Below, in pieces: positions 18,487 to 27,374 of a DNA stretch of 64,000 bases (positions within the stretch are counted from its first letter, which is position 1; every line of letters starts with the position of its first letter). The DNA is from Synechocystis salina LEGE 00031. Its GTDB lineage: Bacteria > Cyanobacteriota > Cyanobacteriia > Cyanobacteriales > Microcystaceae. The stretch is from assembly GCF_015207985.1 (NCBI RefSeq), contig NZ_JADEVV010000003.1, positions 1 through 64,000 on the forward strand. The letters run 5' to 3'. Made by a program: the position numbers and the translations under genes. The notes beneath the pieces were generated by a model. That model was not told where the DNA came from and did not search any database. It saw only the letters and a list, made by a program, of their open reading frames with translations.

Positions 18487-19938
18487 CTAGCGGAACCATT
18501 CCGTTACCCCACCGGGTTTATCCACCAATGTGATCCCCGCCTCCTGCAATAGATCCCTGAGGCGATCGCCCTCGGCCCAATTTTTATCTTTCCTAGCCTG
18601 GGTGCGTTGGGCCACCAATTGTTCAATGGCCGCATCGGTTAGACCATTATCGTCAGTGGATTGGGACTCTGGATTAATGCCTAAACCCAAAATTTCCGCC
18701 AAACTGACTAAAGTAATCCACTGGGTTTGCAACAAATCCGGGTCGGCTGGGGTTGAGCCCTCGAATTTTAATTTGTTCCCTTCGGATCGTAGATGTTTGG
18801 CCAATTCAAACAGTACGGCCAAACCGCCGGCAAAATTAAAGTCATCGTCCACCGCTGCTTGAAATGCCCCTGTCCATTGATTCGCATCCGGAGGCAGGGG
18901 AGAAAATTCTAGTGCCCAACCAAAGTCTTGACCATAGTCGTAACCAAATTGCAGACCCTCCGTTAACGTATGCCAGCCATTGGTGGCGGCGGCGATCGCC
19001 GTGTCAGTAAAATCCAAAGGCTTACGGTAATGGCCCTGAAGCACTAAAAGTCTAATTGCCATGGGGTCAACGGTTTCTAGCAAAGCCCGAATGGTGGTGA
19101 AATTCCCCAGGGACTTGGACATCTTTTCCCCGTCCACTTTCACCATGCCGTTATGGAGCCAATACTGGGCTAGGGGTTGCCCTGTCACCGCCTCGGATTG
19201 GGCAATTTCGTTTTCATGATGGGGAAAAATTAAATCATTGCCCCCCACATGCAGATCAATGGTTTCCCCTAAAAATTCCCGCACCATGGCGGAACATTCA
19301 ATGTGCCAGCCGGGCCGCCCCTTACCCCAAGGAGATTCCCAAGCTGGTTCCCCCGGTTTAGCACTTTTCCATAAAGCAAAATCAAACGGGTCCTGTTTTT
19401 GCGCCCCATCTGGATCGGCCACGGTCACCCGACCGCTGGCCCCTGCCTGTAAATCTTCCAGCTTACGGCCAGAGAGCTTGCCGTAGCCCTCAAAATTACG
19501 CACCGAGTAATAGACATCGCCGCCACTGGGATAGGCGTAGCCCTTAGCTTCCAACTCGGCAATTAATCTTTTAATGCCATCTAAGGTGTGGGTAGCCCTG
19601 GGGTAGAGGTCCGCTGGTTGCACCCCCAACGCTTCCATATCTTCAAAATAGGCGGCGATAAATTTTTCTGACACCGCCTCCATGGTGGAGCCTTCGTCCA
19701 CTGCCCGTTTGAGGATTTTGTCATCAATGTCGGTGAAATTTTGCACATAGCGCACTTCATAACCAGACCATTGCAGATAACGACGCACTAAATCCCAGGT
19801 GATACAGGTGCGGGCATGGCCGAGGTGGCAGTAATCATAAACAGTGATGCCGCAACAGTACATAGTCACCAGGCCAGGGTGGAGCGGTTGCAGGGCTTGT
19901 TTGGCTCGGGTGAGGGAATCGTACAGGCGCAGGGTCAT
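18487..19938 (-). CDS. cysS: Cysteinyl-tRNA synthetase
   Basis: A class I aminoacyl-tRNA synthetase that charges tRNA-Cys. The HLGHART stretch (HIGH motif) follows the zinc ligand MYCCGITVYDYCHLGH near residue 35. The second zinc region (HIECSAM, HHENEIAQSEA) and KMSKSLGN are all present. The start is set at ATG 19938 (MTLRLYDSL), because the longer frame begins with a TTG 15 bases upstream. The length of 483 residues is normal. Confidence 0.96.
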   Translation of the reverse strand: MTLRLYDSLTRAKQALQPLHPGLVTMYCCGITVYDYCHLGHARTCITWDLVRRYLQWSGYEVRYVQNFTDIDDKILKRAVDEGSTMEAVSEKFIAAYFEDMEALGVQPADLYPRATHTLDGIKRLIAELEAKGYAYPSGGDVYYSVRNFEGYGKLSGRKLEDLQAGASGRVTVADPDGAQKQDPFDFALWKSAKPGEPAWESPWGKGRPGWHIECSAMVREFLGETIDLHVGGNDLIFPHHENEIAQSEAVTGQPLAQYWLHNGMVKVDGEKMSKSLGNFTTIRALLETVDPMAIRLLVLQGHYRKPLDFTDTAIAAATNGWHTLTEGLQFGYDYGQDFGWALEFSPLPPDANQWTGAFQAAVDDDFNFAGGLAVLFELAKHLRSEGNKLKFEGSTPADPDLLQTQWITLVSLAEILGLGINPESQSTDDNGLTDAAIEQLVAQRTQARKDKNWAEGDRLRDLLQEAGITLVDKPGGVTEWFR

Positions 19939-20074
19939 GGGCAGGGAAGGCAAAAATCAATATACAGTCTTCCCATTATTCTCTATCAAAGCCGTATCGA
20001 GGCCCAACGGCGATCGCCAAGAATTGGGCCAGGCTGGGAAAACTGGGCCGTGGTGAAAGGTAACGCCCTCGGTA

Positions 20075-20335
20075 CTAGGGGGAAAGGATGGGCATTAATT
20101 CTTCCCCTTCATCAAAAATGGTCAAGCGGGCGGGCTTGCATTGCTTGATGTTTACTTGGATGTCTTGGGCTCCCTCCCCTCGCAAATCCTCCAGGTAGCC
20201 TACCTGGGCCTTTTCCGCACTGCTACGGCGGGCAAAGGGGCCAAAATAATAGGTACAGCGAGGAGCGCCGGTACTAATTTCAACCCAGTGGGCCATGCCC
20301 AACAGGGATAAAATTCGGATCCACAGTTCTTTCAT
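20075..20335 (-). CDS. DUF1816 domain protein
   Basis: An 86-residue protein of the DUF1816 family, common in cyanobacteria and of unknown function. It contains the recurring core WVEISTGAPRCTYYFGPF...AE..Q.GYLEDLR and the C-terminal ...IKQCKPARLTIFDE. The start ATG 20335 (MKELWIRILSLLGMAHW) is preferred to a longer in-frame version, because family members begin this way. Related domains occur in proteins linked to phycobilisome or stress functions, but I would not assign a role here. Confidence 0.8.
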   Translation of the reverse strand: MKELWIRILSLLGMAHWVEISTGAPRCTYYFGPFARRSSAEKAQVGYLEDLRGEGAQDIQVNIKQCKPARLTIFDEGEELMPILSP

Positions 20336-20466
20336 AGGACTTCGGGTAAGGATAGAGACAAGGTAATGGGTGTTGCTTGCTGTCATTCTAGCTTTCAAGC
20401 CCGCAATATTTTGTTACATTGCCGGCAGAATGGCAATTAAATCTGCGACTCTGCCACTTTTTCTTG

Positions 20467-21621
20467 CTAATCCTCTGAAACTTCTGGGAAGTCGGGGGAA
20501 GGGGGAGATAGGGTAGGCCGATCAAAACCCCGTTGGCGAAAAATTTCATAAAGGCTGATGGCCGCCGCCACGGAAGCATTGAGACTGGGGGTTTTACCGG
20601 CCAAGGGAATGGTAATGAGATGATCACAGTGTTTTTGGGTCAACAAACTCAGCCCTTCCCCTTCCGAGCCAATCACTAGGCCCATGGGTTCTCGTAAATC
20701 CGATTGGTGTAGAGGGGGTTGCTTACCCGCCACGGTGCCGTAGATCCAAAAGCCCGACTCCTTCAAAGTTTCCAAGGCCCGACTCAGATTTACTACCCGG
20801 GCCACGGGGAAATGTTCCAAGGCGCCAGCGGCCACTTTCATTACCGTGGAAGTGATCCCAGCCACCCGCCGTTGAGGTAAGACCATGCCCTGGGCTCCAA
20901 ACGCTTCGGCGGTGCGGATGATGGCCCCCAGGTTATGGGGATCGGTAATGCTGTCGATAATTACTAAAACCGGGGCAGTGCTTTGGCGTTTGGCTTGATC
21001 AATCAAATCCCCCAGTTCCCAGTAGTGGTAGGGGGCCACCTGGGCCGCAATCCCTTGGTGATTGGCGTTGTGGGTGATCTGGTTGAGGCGAAAATTATCC
21101 ACTTCATCCACCACTGTGCCGTTGGTCTTGGCGGTTTGAATTTTAGTGCGATAGCGAATGTCGTGGCGGAGATGGGAAGTAATCCAAATGCGATTCAACT
21201 GGCGATCGCCGTCTAGGGCGGCTAGGACAGCATGGTGACCATAGAGCAAATCCAGGGCTTCCTGGGCCTGATCGGAGTCCGCCATGGGGGGAGCAGAAGG
21301 GGCAGCTTTAGCAAACTGGGGCTTCTGGCCCGATCGCCGGGGCCTTTCGTCACCGTAGCGGGGCTTATCCCTGTCCTTATCTTTAAATCGGCTCTTAAAA
21401 CTGGAGGGTTTATCCCCAGAACGTCGGGGTTTATCCTCATTGGAACGGGGGCGGGGCTTATCCTGGAAGCGATCAGACTTTTCTTTAAAACCTTGGGGCT
21501 GGTCATCGTTAAAGCGGGGTTTATCTCCACTGCGCTTCGGTTTGGGTTTCTGCTCTCCATAGCGGGGTTTATCTCCACGGGCAGAACGGGGAGAAAATTT
21601 CTTCTTGGGCATTTCAGTCAT
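20467..21621 (-). CDS. TrmH/RlmB-type SPOUT RNA 2'-O-methyltransferase with basic N-terminal extension
   Basis: A 384-residue SPOUT-fold methyltransferase that probably 2'-O-methylates rRNA (RlmB-like) or tRNA using S-adenosylmethionine. The three SPOUT motifs are clear: [25 protein letters not shown] and [14 protein letters not shown], in the C-terminal half. A substrate-binding domain precedes them ([11 protein letters not shown]). The first ~110 residues are a low-complexity basic-acidic tract with repeats of the type DKPR[YF] and RSGDKP, probably disordered and RNA-binding. It lies 12 bases downstream of the mini-RNase III gene, which supports a linked rRNA maturation role. Confidence 0.9.
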   Translation of the reverse strand: MTEMPKKKFSPRSARGDKPRYGEQKPKPKRSGDKPRFNDDQPQGFKEKSDRFQDKPRPRSNEDKPRRSGDKPSSFKSRFKDKDRDKPRYGDERPRRSGQKPQFAKAAPSAPPMADSDQAQEALDLLYGHHAVLAALDGDRQLNRIWITSHLRHDIRYRTKIQTAKTNGTVVDEVDNFRLNQITHNANHQGIAAQVAPYHYWELGDLIDQAKRQSTAPVLVIIDSITDPHNLGAIIRTAEAFGAQGMVLPQRRVAGITSTVMKVAAGALEHFPVARVVNLSRALETLKESGFWIYGTVAGKQPPLHQSDLREPMGLVIGSEGEGLSLLTQKHCDHLITIPLAGKTPSLNASVAAAISLYEIFRQRGFDRPTLSPPSPDFPEVSED

Positions 21622-21633
21622 GACTTTCGGGGG

Positions 21634-22065
21634 CTAACGGGGGGCAGCGTCGGGCAGTTCAATTAAGGCTAATAGTTCATCTAATCGACGGGCATCCCTG
21701 AGGTATAAATAACCTAAAAGAGTTTCTAAACCGCTGGCGGCCTGGTACAGTTCGGGGTTGGCCCGCCGGGAAGTGGATGTGGCGGCATTACGACCCCGAC
21801 GCACCCATTCCTTTTCCGGGTCGGTTAATTGGGGTAAAAGGGTGGCTAATATCTGGGCCTGTTGTTCAGCCCGCACCTGGGCCACCACCCGACGGTGAAA
21901 ATCCCCTATACGACGGGGGGGAAATAGATAAGAGCAACGGACATAAAGTTCAAAAACAGCGTCTCCCAGGTAGGCCAAGGCCACGGGGGATAGGGACTGT
22001 ACCGGAGGGGCATCGGCGGGGCACAGGGGGGATTGCCAAAGGGGATGGTCACTAAACTGGGTCAT
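21634..22065 (-). CDS. mrnC: Mini-ribonuclease III
   Basis: A 143-residue RNase III domain without a dsRNA-binding domain, as in MrnC, which processes 23S rRNA precursors. The LAYLGDAVFELYVR stretch corresponds to the RNase III signature helix with catalytic Asp/Glu residues, and ETLLGYLYL near the C-terminus carries the second acidic part. The length matches MrnC. It is followed 12 bases later by the TrmH-type methyltransferase on the same strand, and both could act on rRNA. Confidence 0.88.
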   Translation of the reverse strand: MTQFSDHPLWQSPLCPADAPPVQSLSPVALAYLGDAVFELYVRCSYLFPPRRIGDFHRRVVAQVRAEQQAQILATLLPQLTDPEKEWVRRGRNAATSTSRRANPELYQAASGLETLLGYLYLRDARRLDELLALIELPDAAPR

Positions 22066-22137
22066 GGCACGTCCCCATTGCAGTCAAGACCGGACAGCAC
22101 CACCATGGTTGGGCTACCCGCGAACAACCAGCCATCA

Positions 22138-22539
22138 TTACCCCTCAGTGGTAGCGGCGATCGCCTCGGCCAGGGAATTATGAAGATGGAGGAATTTTTC
22201 CAAACGCACCAGTTTTACCGTTTGGGTAACCCTAGGGTTGGTGACAATCTGCACACTTCCTTCTTTGTTTTGGGAAAGTTTGGTTACCTGCACCAATGCT
22301 CCTAGACCAGAGCTGTCAATAAAATCAATGGTGGACAAGTCCAGCACCACATGGGCGGGCCCCGCTTCGATGTGATCACTGACTACCTTACGGAAGGTAG
22401 GCTCGGAAAATGCGTCCAACAGACCCGTCAAACGGAATATTTGCAGTTTTTCCTTGACTTCCAATGTTCCGCGTAAACTGACTGTTAGGTTTAGTGGCTC
22501 AGCAATAACGCCCTCCTCGGTTTTGCACCCTGTACTCAA
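22138..22539 (-). CDS. STAS-domain anti-sigma factor antagonist-like protein
   Basis: A 133-residue protein with a STAS domain over residues ~25-125. The segment VLDLSTIDFIDSSGLGALVQ contains the Ser that is phosphorylated in SpoIIAA-type anti-anti-sigma factors (the DSSG motif). Such proteins release sigma factors or other partners from anti-sigma kinases. No partner kinase is visible nearby. The first ~20 residues are poorly conserved and the exact start is uncertain. It is a stand-alone gene between mrnC and the sucrose-phosphate phosphatase gene. Confidence 0.85.
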   Translation of the reverse strand: MSTGCKTEEGVIAEPLNLTVSLRGTLEVKEKLQIFRLTGLLDAFSEPTFRKVVSDHIEAGPAHVVLDLSTIDFIDSSGLGALVQVTKLSQNKEGSVQIVTNPRVTQTVKLVRLEKFLHLHNSLAEAIAATTEG

Positions 22540-22601
22540 AATTGAACAATGTCAAATTGTAGCTTACTTTGCTTGCCCATTCGGCGATGTTAACTAAAAT
22601 A

Positions 22602-23336
22602 TTAGCCAAAAAAATCAAAATGGGCGATCGCCTCTAGAATAGCGCCAGCATGGCTCAATTGGGCCCAATAATGGCGAGAATTTCCCCATTGGTCATACCA
22701 GTGCAGTAATTCCGGTTGGGCATTGCGGACAATGACACCCCGAGCGGAAGTTTCAAATAAACCAATATCATTGCCGGAGTCCCCACAGACCAGGGTTTGG
22801 TCTGACTCCATGGCCAAATGTTTTTGCAAATACTGGGTGGCATTGCCTTTGTTACTGCGTTGGGGTAACAGATCGACGTCTTTGCCACTGCTAAAAATTA
22901 CCTGCACTGGAATGCCAGTCTCCTCCAAGATTTCGGTTAGTTGGTCAATAACTGTGGGAGAAGCCTGGGGAGCGAGGTGATAACTAATTTTCCAGGGATT
23001 TTGTTCCAGGGGAGATTGGGGTTTTAAAGCTTCAAAACCATCGGCGATCGCCTGGAGGGTATCCCGCTGCCAATGTTCAGAGAGATAATCAGCCCAGCTT
23101 TGATCCAGTCCCTGGGGGTGGTAAATTTCACTCCCCACCGCCGTAAGCCAATAGTCCGGTTCCATCAGCCCTACCTGTTTTTGTAACTGTCGAGCCGAAT
23201 TATAGGAACGGCCCGTGGCATAGGCCAAATAAAAATCCCCCCGGCGATCGCCTAGGTATTGTTGCAATTCTTCTAGGGCTTCTTGGTCTCCCACCCAGGT
23301 GTTATCCAGGTCAGAAATTAACAGTAATTTTCGCAT
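22602..23336 (-). CDS. spp: Sucrose-6-phosphate phosphatase
   Basis: A 244-residue HAD-superfamily phosphatase that dephosphorylates sucrose-6-phosphate in the last step of sucrose synthesis, used by freshwater cyanobacteria as an osmoprotectant. HAD motif I is LLISDLDNTW near residues 4-13, motif II is YATGRSY, motif III is the Lys in SNKG, and motif IV is VCGDSGNDIGLFE. Context and length match the structurally characterised Synechocystis enzyme. It lies next to fructose-1,6-bisphosphatase, which fits sugar metabolism but is not proof of an operon. Confidence 0.92.
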   Translation of the reverse strand: MRKLLLISDLDNTWVGDQEALEELQQYLGDRRGDFYLAYATGRSYNSARQLQKQVGLMEPDYWLTAVGSEIYHPQGLDQSWADYLSEHWQRDTLQAIADGFEALKPQSPLEQNPWKISYHLAPQASPTVIDQLTEILEETGIPVQVIFSSGKDVDLLPQRSNKGNATQYLQKHLAMESDQTLVCGDSGNDIGLFETSARGVIVRNAQPELLHWYDQWGNSRHYWAQLSHAGAILEAIAHFDFFG

Positions 23337-23521
23337 AGGACAATGACATTATTCAGTTCAACAACGAGTCCCCAATGTTGATGTGTGAGTCGTTTAAGAA
23401 CCTGTTGGCCAAGTTCAGGTTCGCCCCCTCAACCCACCGCAATGCCGGAGGACTCTTCTCTAGTTTTCTGCCAAACTTGGGGGAACAGGGGGGTCTTTCA
23501 AAACATTCAAAAAGGGAAAAA

Positions 23522-24565
23522 TTAACTACTTTGCCGTTGTTTGTGGTCACTGATAAAGGATTCCACTAACTTCACATCTTCTACGCTGCCAATGATGGCG
23601 GGGGTACGCTGGTGTAATTTGGCGGGAATTAAATCTAGTAAACGCTTCTGCCCATCGCTGGCCCTCCCCCCAGCCTGTTCCACCAAAAAGCCCAACGGCG
23701 CCGTTTCGTAGAGCAAACGCAATTTACCATCGGGATTTTTTTCCGTACCGGGATAAAGGAACACTCCCCCCTGCATCAGAATGCGGTGAATGTCCCCCAC
23801 CAAAGCGCCACTGTAGCGGGCGGTGTAACCTTCGTGACGATGGACGTAACGGGTGTAATCCCTTAGGGGTTCATCCCATTGCCAAAAATTACCTTCATTG
23901 GTGCTGTAGATAGGGCCGTGGTCGGGAATGCGAATATTTTCCTGGGCCAGAATAAATTCCCCCAAACTGGGGTCCAAAATGAAGCTATGCACCCCGGAGC
24001 CGAGGGAATAAACCAAGATGGTAGAGGGGCCGTAGAGGATATAACCGGCAGCAATCTGTTGGTCACCGTTGGTTAACAAATCTGACGCACTGCCGTCTAG
24101 GTCTTCCCCTTGCTGCTGGCGGATGGCAAAAATAGATCCGACGTTGAGGTTAATGTCCACGTTGGAGGAGCCGTCAATGGGGTCGTAGAGCAGGGTATAG
24201 CGGCCGATGGGGCAATTTTCGGGGATATAGTAGGGATTTTCCATCTCCTCTGAAGCTAAACGGCAGACCAAACCGCTTTGCTTAAAGACGGAAATGAAAA
24301 CATCATTGGCAAAGACGTCCATTTTTTTCACCGATTCCCCCTGGACGTTGGTTTCCCCGGTGAAGCCCAATACATCGGCCATTAAACCGGCCCGGCTGAG
24401 ACGACGGGCAATTAATTTTCCCGCTAGGGCAATGCGGTTCATGATGGCGCTCAAATCCTGGGCATCGGCGCCAAAGCTATTCAGTTGTTGGAGTACGTGG
24501 CGTGAAAGGGTGGTGCAATCCCGGTCCAGTAAAGAGTCAGGAATATTAATCTCGCTCACAGTCAT
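23522..24565 (-). CDS. fbp: Fructose-1,6-bisphosphatase, class I
   Basis: A 347-residue class I FBPase that hydrolyses fructose-1,6-bisphosphate in gluconeogenesis. The metal-binding motif [12 protein letters not shown] near residue 130, the [18 protein letters not shown] region and the C-terminal [17 protein letters not shown] and QRTPAIIGS segments are diagnostic. It is distinct from the cyanobacterial bifunctional FBP/SBPase. It lies downstream of ispD on the same strand with an 83-base gap. Confidence 0.94.
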   Translation of the reverse strand: MTVSEINIPDSLLDRDCTTLSRHVLQQLNSFGADAQDLSAIMNRIALAGKLIARRLSRAGLMADVLGFTGETNVQGESVKKMDVFANDVFISVFKQSGLVCRLASEEMENPYYIPENCPIGRYTLLYDPIDGSSNVDINLNVGSIFAIRQQQGEDLDGSASDLLTNGDQQIAAGYILYGPSTILVYSLGSGVHSFILDPSLGEFILAQENIRIPDHGPIYSTNEGNFWQWDEPLRDYTRYVHRHEGYTARYSGALVGDIHRILMQGGVFLYPGTEKNPDGKLRLLYETAPLGFLVEQAGGRASDGQKRLLDLIPAKLHQRTPAIIGSVEDVKLVESFISDHKQRQSS

Positions 24566-24648
24566 GGATGAAAGTCTCCTTGGATTGCTAGGCTCAAAGT
24601 CCTTCCCATCCTAACTTGATCTTTCCGAACCCCGAAATTTCGCTATTT

Positions 24649-25341
24649 CTAGGCAGATTTTGCCAACCTCTGCCCCAAAATAAATTCGGCGATCGCCAGG
24701 TCTACGGGGGTGGTAATTTTCAAGTTGGTATCTTCCCCCGGCACTATTTTCACTGACTGGCCACATTTTTCTAGCAGGGCCGCATCGTCCGTTACTTCCC
24801 AACCTTCCTGTTTCCCTTTTTCATGGCAGGCTTTGAGCAGGGCCACGTCAAATCCCTGGGGCGTTTGGGCTCCCCACAAATTTTGGCGATCGGGGGTGTC
24901 AGTGATCCAACCATCTGCGTTAACTATTTTGATGGTGTCCTTCACTGGCATGGCGGCAATCAATCCTTGGCAATGCTGGAGCGCTTCGGTACAACGGTCA
25001 AATAAATCCGGCGTCGCTAAACAACGGGCTCCGTCGTGGATGAGGACGAATTTTGCCTGTTGGGGTAGAGCCTGCATACCGTTAAACACCGATTGCTGTC
25101 GGGTTTCTCCCCCCGTGATTAACTGCACTGGTTTAGGGCTATGGAGGGGAGCCAACAAAGCTTCAAAAGCCGGAAAATCGTAGGGCTGCCCAAGGATGCC
25201 AATCCATTCAATGGACTGGGATGCCAACGCCGCTTTCACCGTCCAACTTAGTAGGGGTTGCCCCAGAACGTTTAAAAGCAACTTATTTTGACTGCTCCCC
25301 ATGCGCTTGCCGGAACCCGCCGCTGGAATCAATAAATGCAT
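24649..25341 (-). CDS. ispD: 2-C-methyl-D-erythritol 4-phosphate cytidylyltransferase
   Basis: A 230-residue enzyme of the MEP isoprenoid pathway that transfers CMP to methylerythritol phosphate. The nucleotide-binding loop LIPAAGSGKRMGSSQNKL at residues 4-21, LIHDGARCLATPDL, and the terminal EDTNLKITTPVDLAIAE motif are all characteristic. Carotenoid and chlorophyll side chains depend on this pathway in cyanobacteria. Confidence 0.95.
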   Translation of the reverse strand: MHLLIPAAGSGKRMGSSQNKLLLNVLGQPLLSWTVKAALASQSIEWIGILGQPYDFPAFEALLAPLHSPKPVQLITGGETRQQSVFNGMQALPQQAKFVLIHDGARCLATPDLFDRCTEALQHCQGLIAAMPVKDTIKIVNADGWITDTPDRQNLWGAQTPQGFDVALLKACHEKGKQEGWEVTDDAALLEKCGQSVKIVPGEDTNLKITTPVDLAIAEFILGQRLAKSA

Positions 25342-25421
25342 CTACCCAACTGTTAATTCTGCTGAAATTCTCGGCCTCAAACCTTACCATGTTTGAGACT
25401 GGGGACAATTCAAACCCATTT

Positions 25422-26249
25422 TCAAGTTTTAAACGAGTCTAATGTTTTCTGGGTCATTTCCCCCAACTGGGCCAATGTTGGAGCAGAAGTGTTAACAGCG
25501 GTTTGACTAAGCCAGAGTAAATATTCCACATTGCCTGCGGGGCCAGTAATGGGGGAAAAGGTTAAACCATTAAACTGCCAACCGAGGCTCTGGCCCGATC
25601 GCCAAACCTGATCAATGGCCTCTGCCTGGGCTTGGGCATCCCGCACCACCCCCTTTTTGCCAATTTTTTCCCTACCCACCTCAAATTGGGGTTTGACCAA
25701 TAACACCACTTCCCTGGGGGGAGCAAGGAGGGACCAGAGGGGAGCCATCACTTTAGTGAGGGAAATAAAAGATAAATCCATCACCCCCAAGTTAGGCCAG
25801 GGTTTATTCCCATAAAGATCCTGGGGCGTGAGGTAACGAAAATTGGCCCGCTCCCGCAAAATCACCCGTTCATCCTGCCGCAATTTCCAAGCGACTTGAC
25901 CATAACCAACGTCCACGCCGTAAACTTTGGTTGCCCCATTTTGTAATAGGCAGTCCGTAAAGCCACCGGTGGAAATACCCCCATCGAGACAAATGCGACC
26001 GTCCACATCAATGGCAAATTCCGTTAGGGCCTTAGCTAACTTTTCTCCCCCCCGAGAAACATAGGGAGGCCTTTGGGCCAACTCCACCACTGCATCCATG
26101 GTTACAGGGGTACCTGGTTTATCCACCAACTGTTGATTAACTTTCACTTCCCCCGCCCGGATTAACCGCTGGGCCAGGGCCCTGGATTCACATAGACCTT
26201 TGGCCACCAACAGGGCATCCAGTCGTTGTTTATCTGCTTTGGCCATCAT
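25422..26249 (-). CDS. tlyA: TlyA family rRNA 2'-O-methyltransferase
   Basis: A 275-residue protein with an N-terminal S4 RNA-binding domain (RLDALLVAKGLCESRALAQRLIRAGEV) and a C-terminal FtsJ/RrmJ-like methyltransferase domain with GGISTGGFTDCLLQNGA as the SAM-binding loop. Family members methylate rRNA, and some were named hemolysins. The ATG at 26249 overlaps the stop codon of natD in an ATGA arrangement, which points to translational coupling. The frame extends upstream into natD, but the chosen start gives the normal TlyA N-terminus. Confidence 0.9.
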   Translation of the reverse strand: MMAKADKQRLDALLVAKGLCESRALAQRLIRAGEVKVNQQLVDKPGTPVTMDAVVELAQRPPYVSRGGEKLAKALTEFAIDVDGRICLDGGISTGGFTDCLLQNGATKVYGVDVGYGQVAWKLRQDERVILRERANFRYLTPQDLYGNKPWPNLGVMDLSFISLTKVMAPLWSLLAPPREVVLLVKPQFEVGREKIGKKGVVRDAQAQAEAIDQVWRSGQSLGWQFNGLTFSPITGPAGNVEYLLWLSQTAVNTSAPTLAQLGEMTQKTLDSFKT

Positions 26250-27106
26250 TGAGTGCCTTTGAATAGTCCCTGGGGCCGGATGAATAAAATGATGATCATC
26301 AACAGCAGCGCTACGCCCATTTTGTAACTGGTGCCAAACCAAGGCACGCTCACTTCCTGGGCCACCCCAATGATTAGTCCCCCGGCGATCGCCCCGTAGG
26401 GATTACCAATGCCCCCTAGAATCACCGAGGCAAACATGGGCAAAATTAAAAACCACCCCATATTTGGTTTCAGGGTGGTCATTAGGCCATACATGGAGCC
26501 CCCCAGGGCGGTTAACACTGCGGTCATGACCCAGGTCCACATCACGACCCATTCCACATTGATGCCGGATACCTTGGCCAGGTCCACATTGTCCGCCACG
26601 GCCCGCATGGCCTTACCCACTTTGGTCTTTTGCAAAATCAGATGCAACACCACCATAGCGGCGATCGCCAGACCAATGACCAGCAAACGGTAATACTCAA
26701 ATTTAATGCCCATAAAATCCTGGGCGGGGACAATGGGCACTCGGTAATTTTGATTATTGCCGCCCCAGATTAAGAGGATGCCATTGCGCAGAAATAGGGC
26801 TAGACCAATGGAGATAATGATCAAGGTCGTTGCCGTGGCCCGCCGAGCCCGCATGGGCTTCCAGAGTAACCATTCACCGATGAACATGGCCATGATGGTA
26901 CCGACGCAACCCAGGGCCATGGATAGCCACAAATTAATGCCGCTGGTGTTGGCCCACCAAGTTAAATAGGCCGCCAAAGTCATAAAATCGCCATGGGCAA
27001 AGTTAGACAGACGCAAAATGCCATAGGTGAGGGTCAAACCCACTGCCCCCAGGGCAATGATGCTTCCCACCGCAATACCATTAAAAATTAACTGTGATAG
27101 ATCCAT
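26246..27106 (-). CDS. natD: Branched-chain/neutral amino acid ABC transporter permease, NatD/LivH-like
   Basis: A 286-residue integral membrane permease with about eight hydrophobic segments, of the LivH type. Recognisable features are GAVGLTLTYGILRLSNFAHGDFM at the start (the LivH signature) and GGIGNPYGAIAGGLIIGVAQE near the C-terminus. In Synechocystis the Nat system (NatA-E) takes up neutral amino acids; the matching permease and ATPases are not adjacent here. It precedes tlyA with a 4-base overlap. Confidence 0.9.
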   Translation of the reverse strand: MDLSQLIFNGIAVGSIIALGAVGLTLTYGILRLSNFAHGDFMTLAAYLTWWANTSGINLWLSMALGCVGTIMAMFIGEWLLWKPMRARRATATTLIIISIGLALFLRNGILLIWGGNNQNYRVPIVPAQDFMGIKFEYYRLLVIGLAIAAMVVLHLILQKTKVGKAMRAVADNVDLAKVSGINVEWVVMWTWVMTAVLTALGGSMYGLMTTLKPNMGWFLILPMFASVILGGIGNPYGAIAGGLIIGVAQEVSVPWFGTSYKMGVALLLMIIILFIRPQGLFKGTQ

Positions 27107-27145
27107 GCCTTCCTAACGTGAGACCAAGGGCGATGTCGCCGTAAG

Positions 27146-27349
27146 CTAACCTACTTTAGGAGATTTTTGCCCATTTTTGTGATCCCGATACGACCCTTTT
27201 CGGGCGATAAAACCATGACCCATGGGATAGTCCCAATGGCGATCGCCGTTTTTGATTCTAGCCAGGGCAAACCATGGTGGACAATCGGGGGGTAAACCCA
27301 GTTTTTCGATAAAATGATGGCCAGACAAAGGTTTCTGACATTCTCCCAC
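27146..27349 (-). CDS. Possible small protein, unknown
   Basis: This 67-codon frame lies in an otherwise empty interval just upstream of natD and divergent from the ABC-F gene, so it is not a shadow of another gene. The product has a non-random look (LGLPPDCPPWFALARIKNGD, then GHGFIARKGSYRD), with Trp, Cys and Gly/Lys-rich segments. No Shine-Dalgarno sequence or homologue is known to me. It could equally be chance coding. A HIP1 octamer lies inside it near 27239. Confidence 0.4.
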   Translation of the reverse strand: MGECQKPLSGHHFIEKLGLPPDCPPWFALARIKNGDRHWDYPMGHGFIARKGSYRDHKNGQKSPKVG

Positions 27350-27374
27350 CGCTCATTCTGGTAAATTTCCCCGT

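Noticed and set aside
18487-19953. Upstream TTG start for cysS
   Set aside because: It adds five residues with no support; the ATG at 19938 gives the standard N-terminus.
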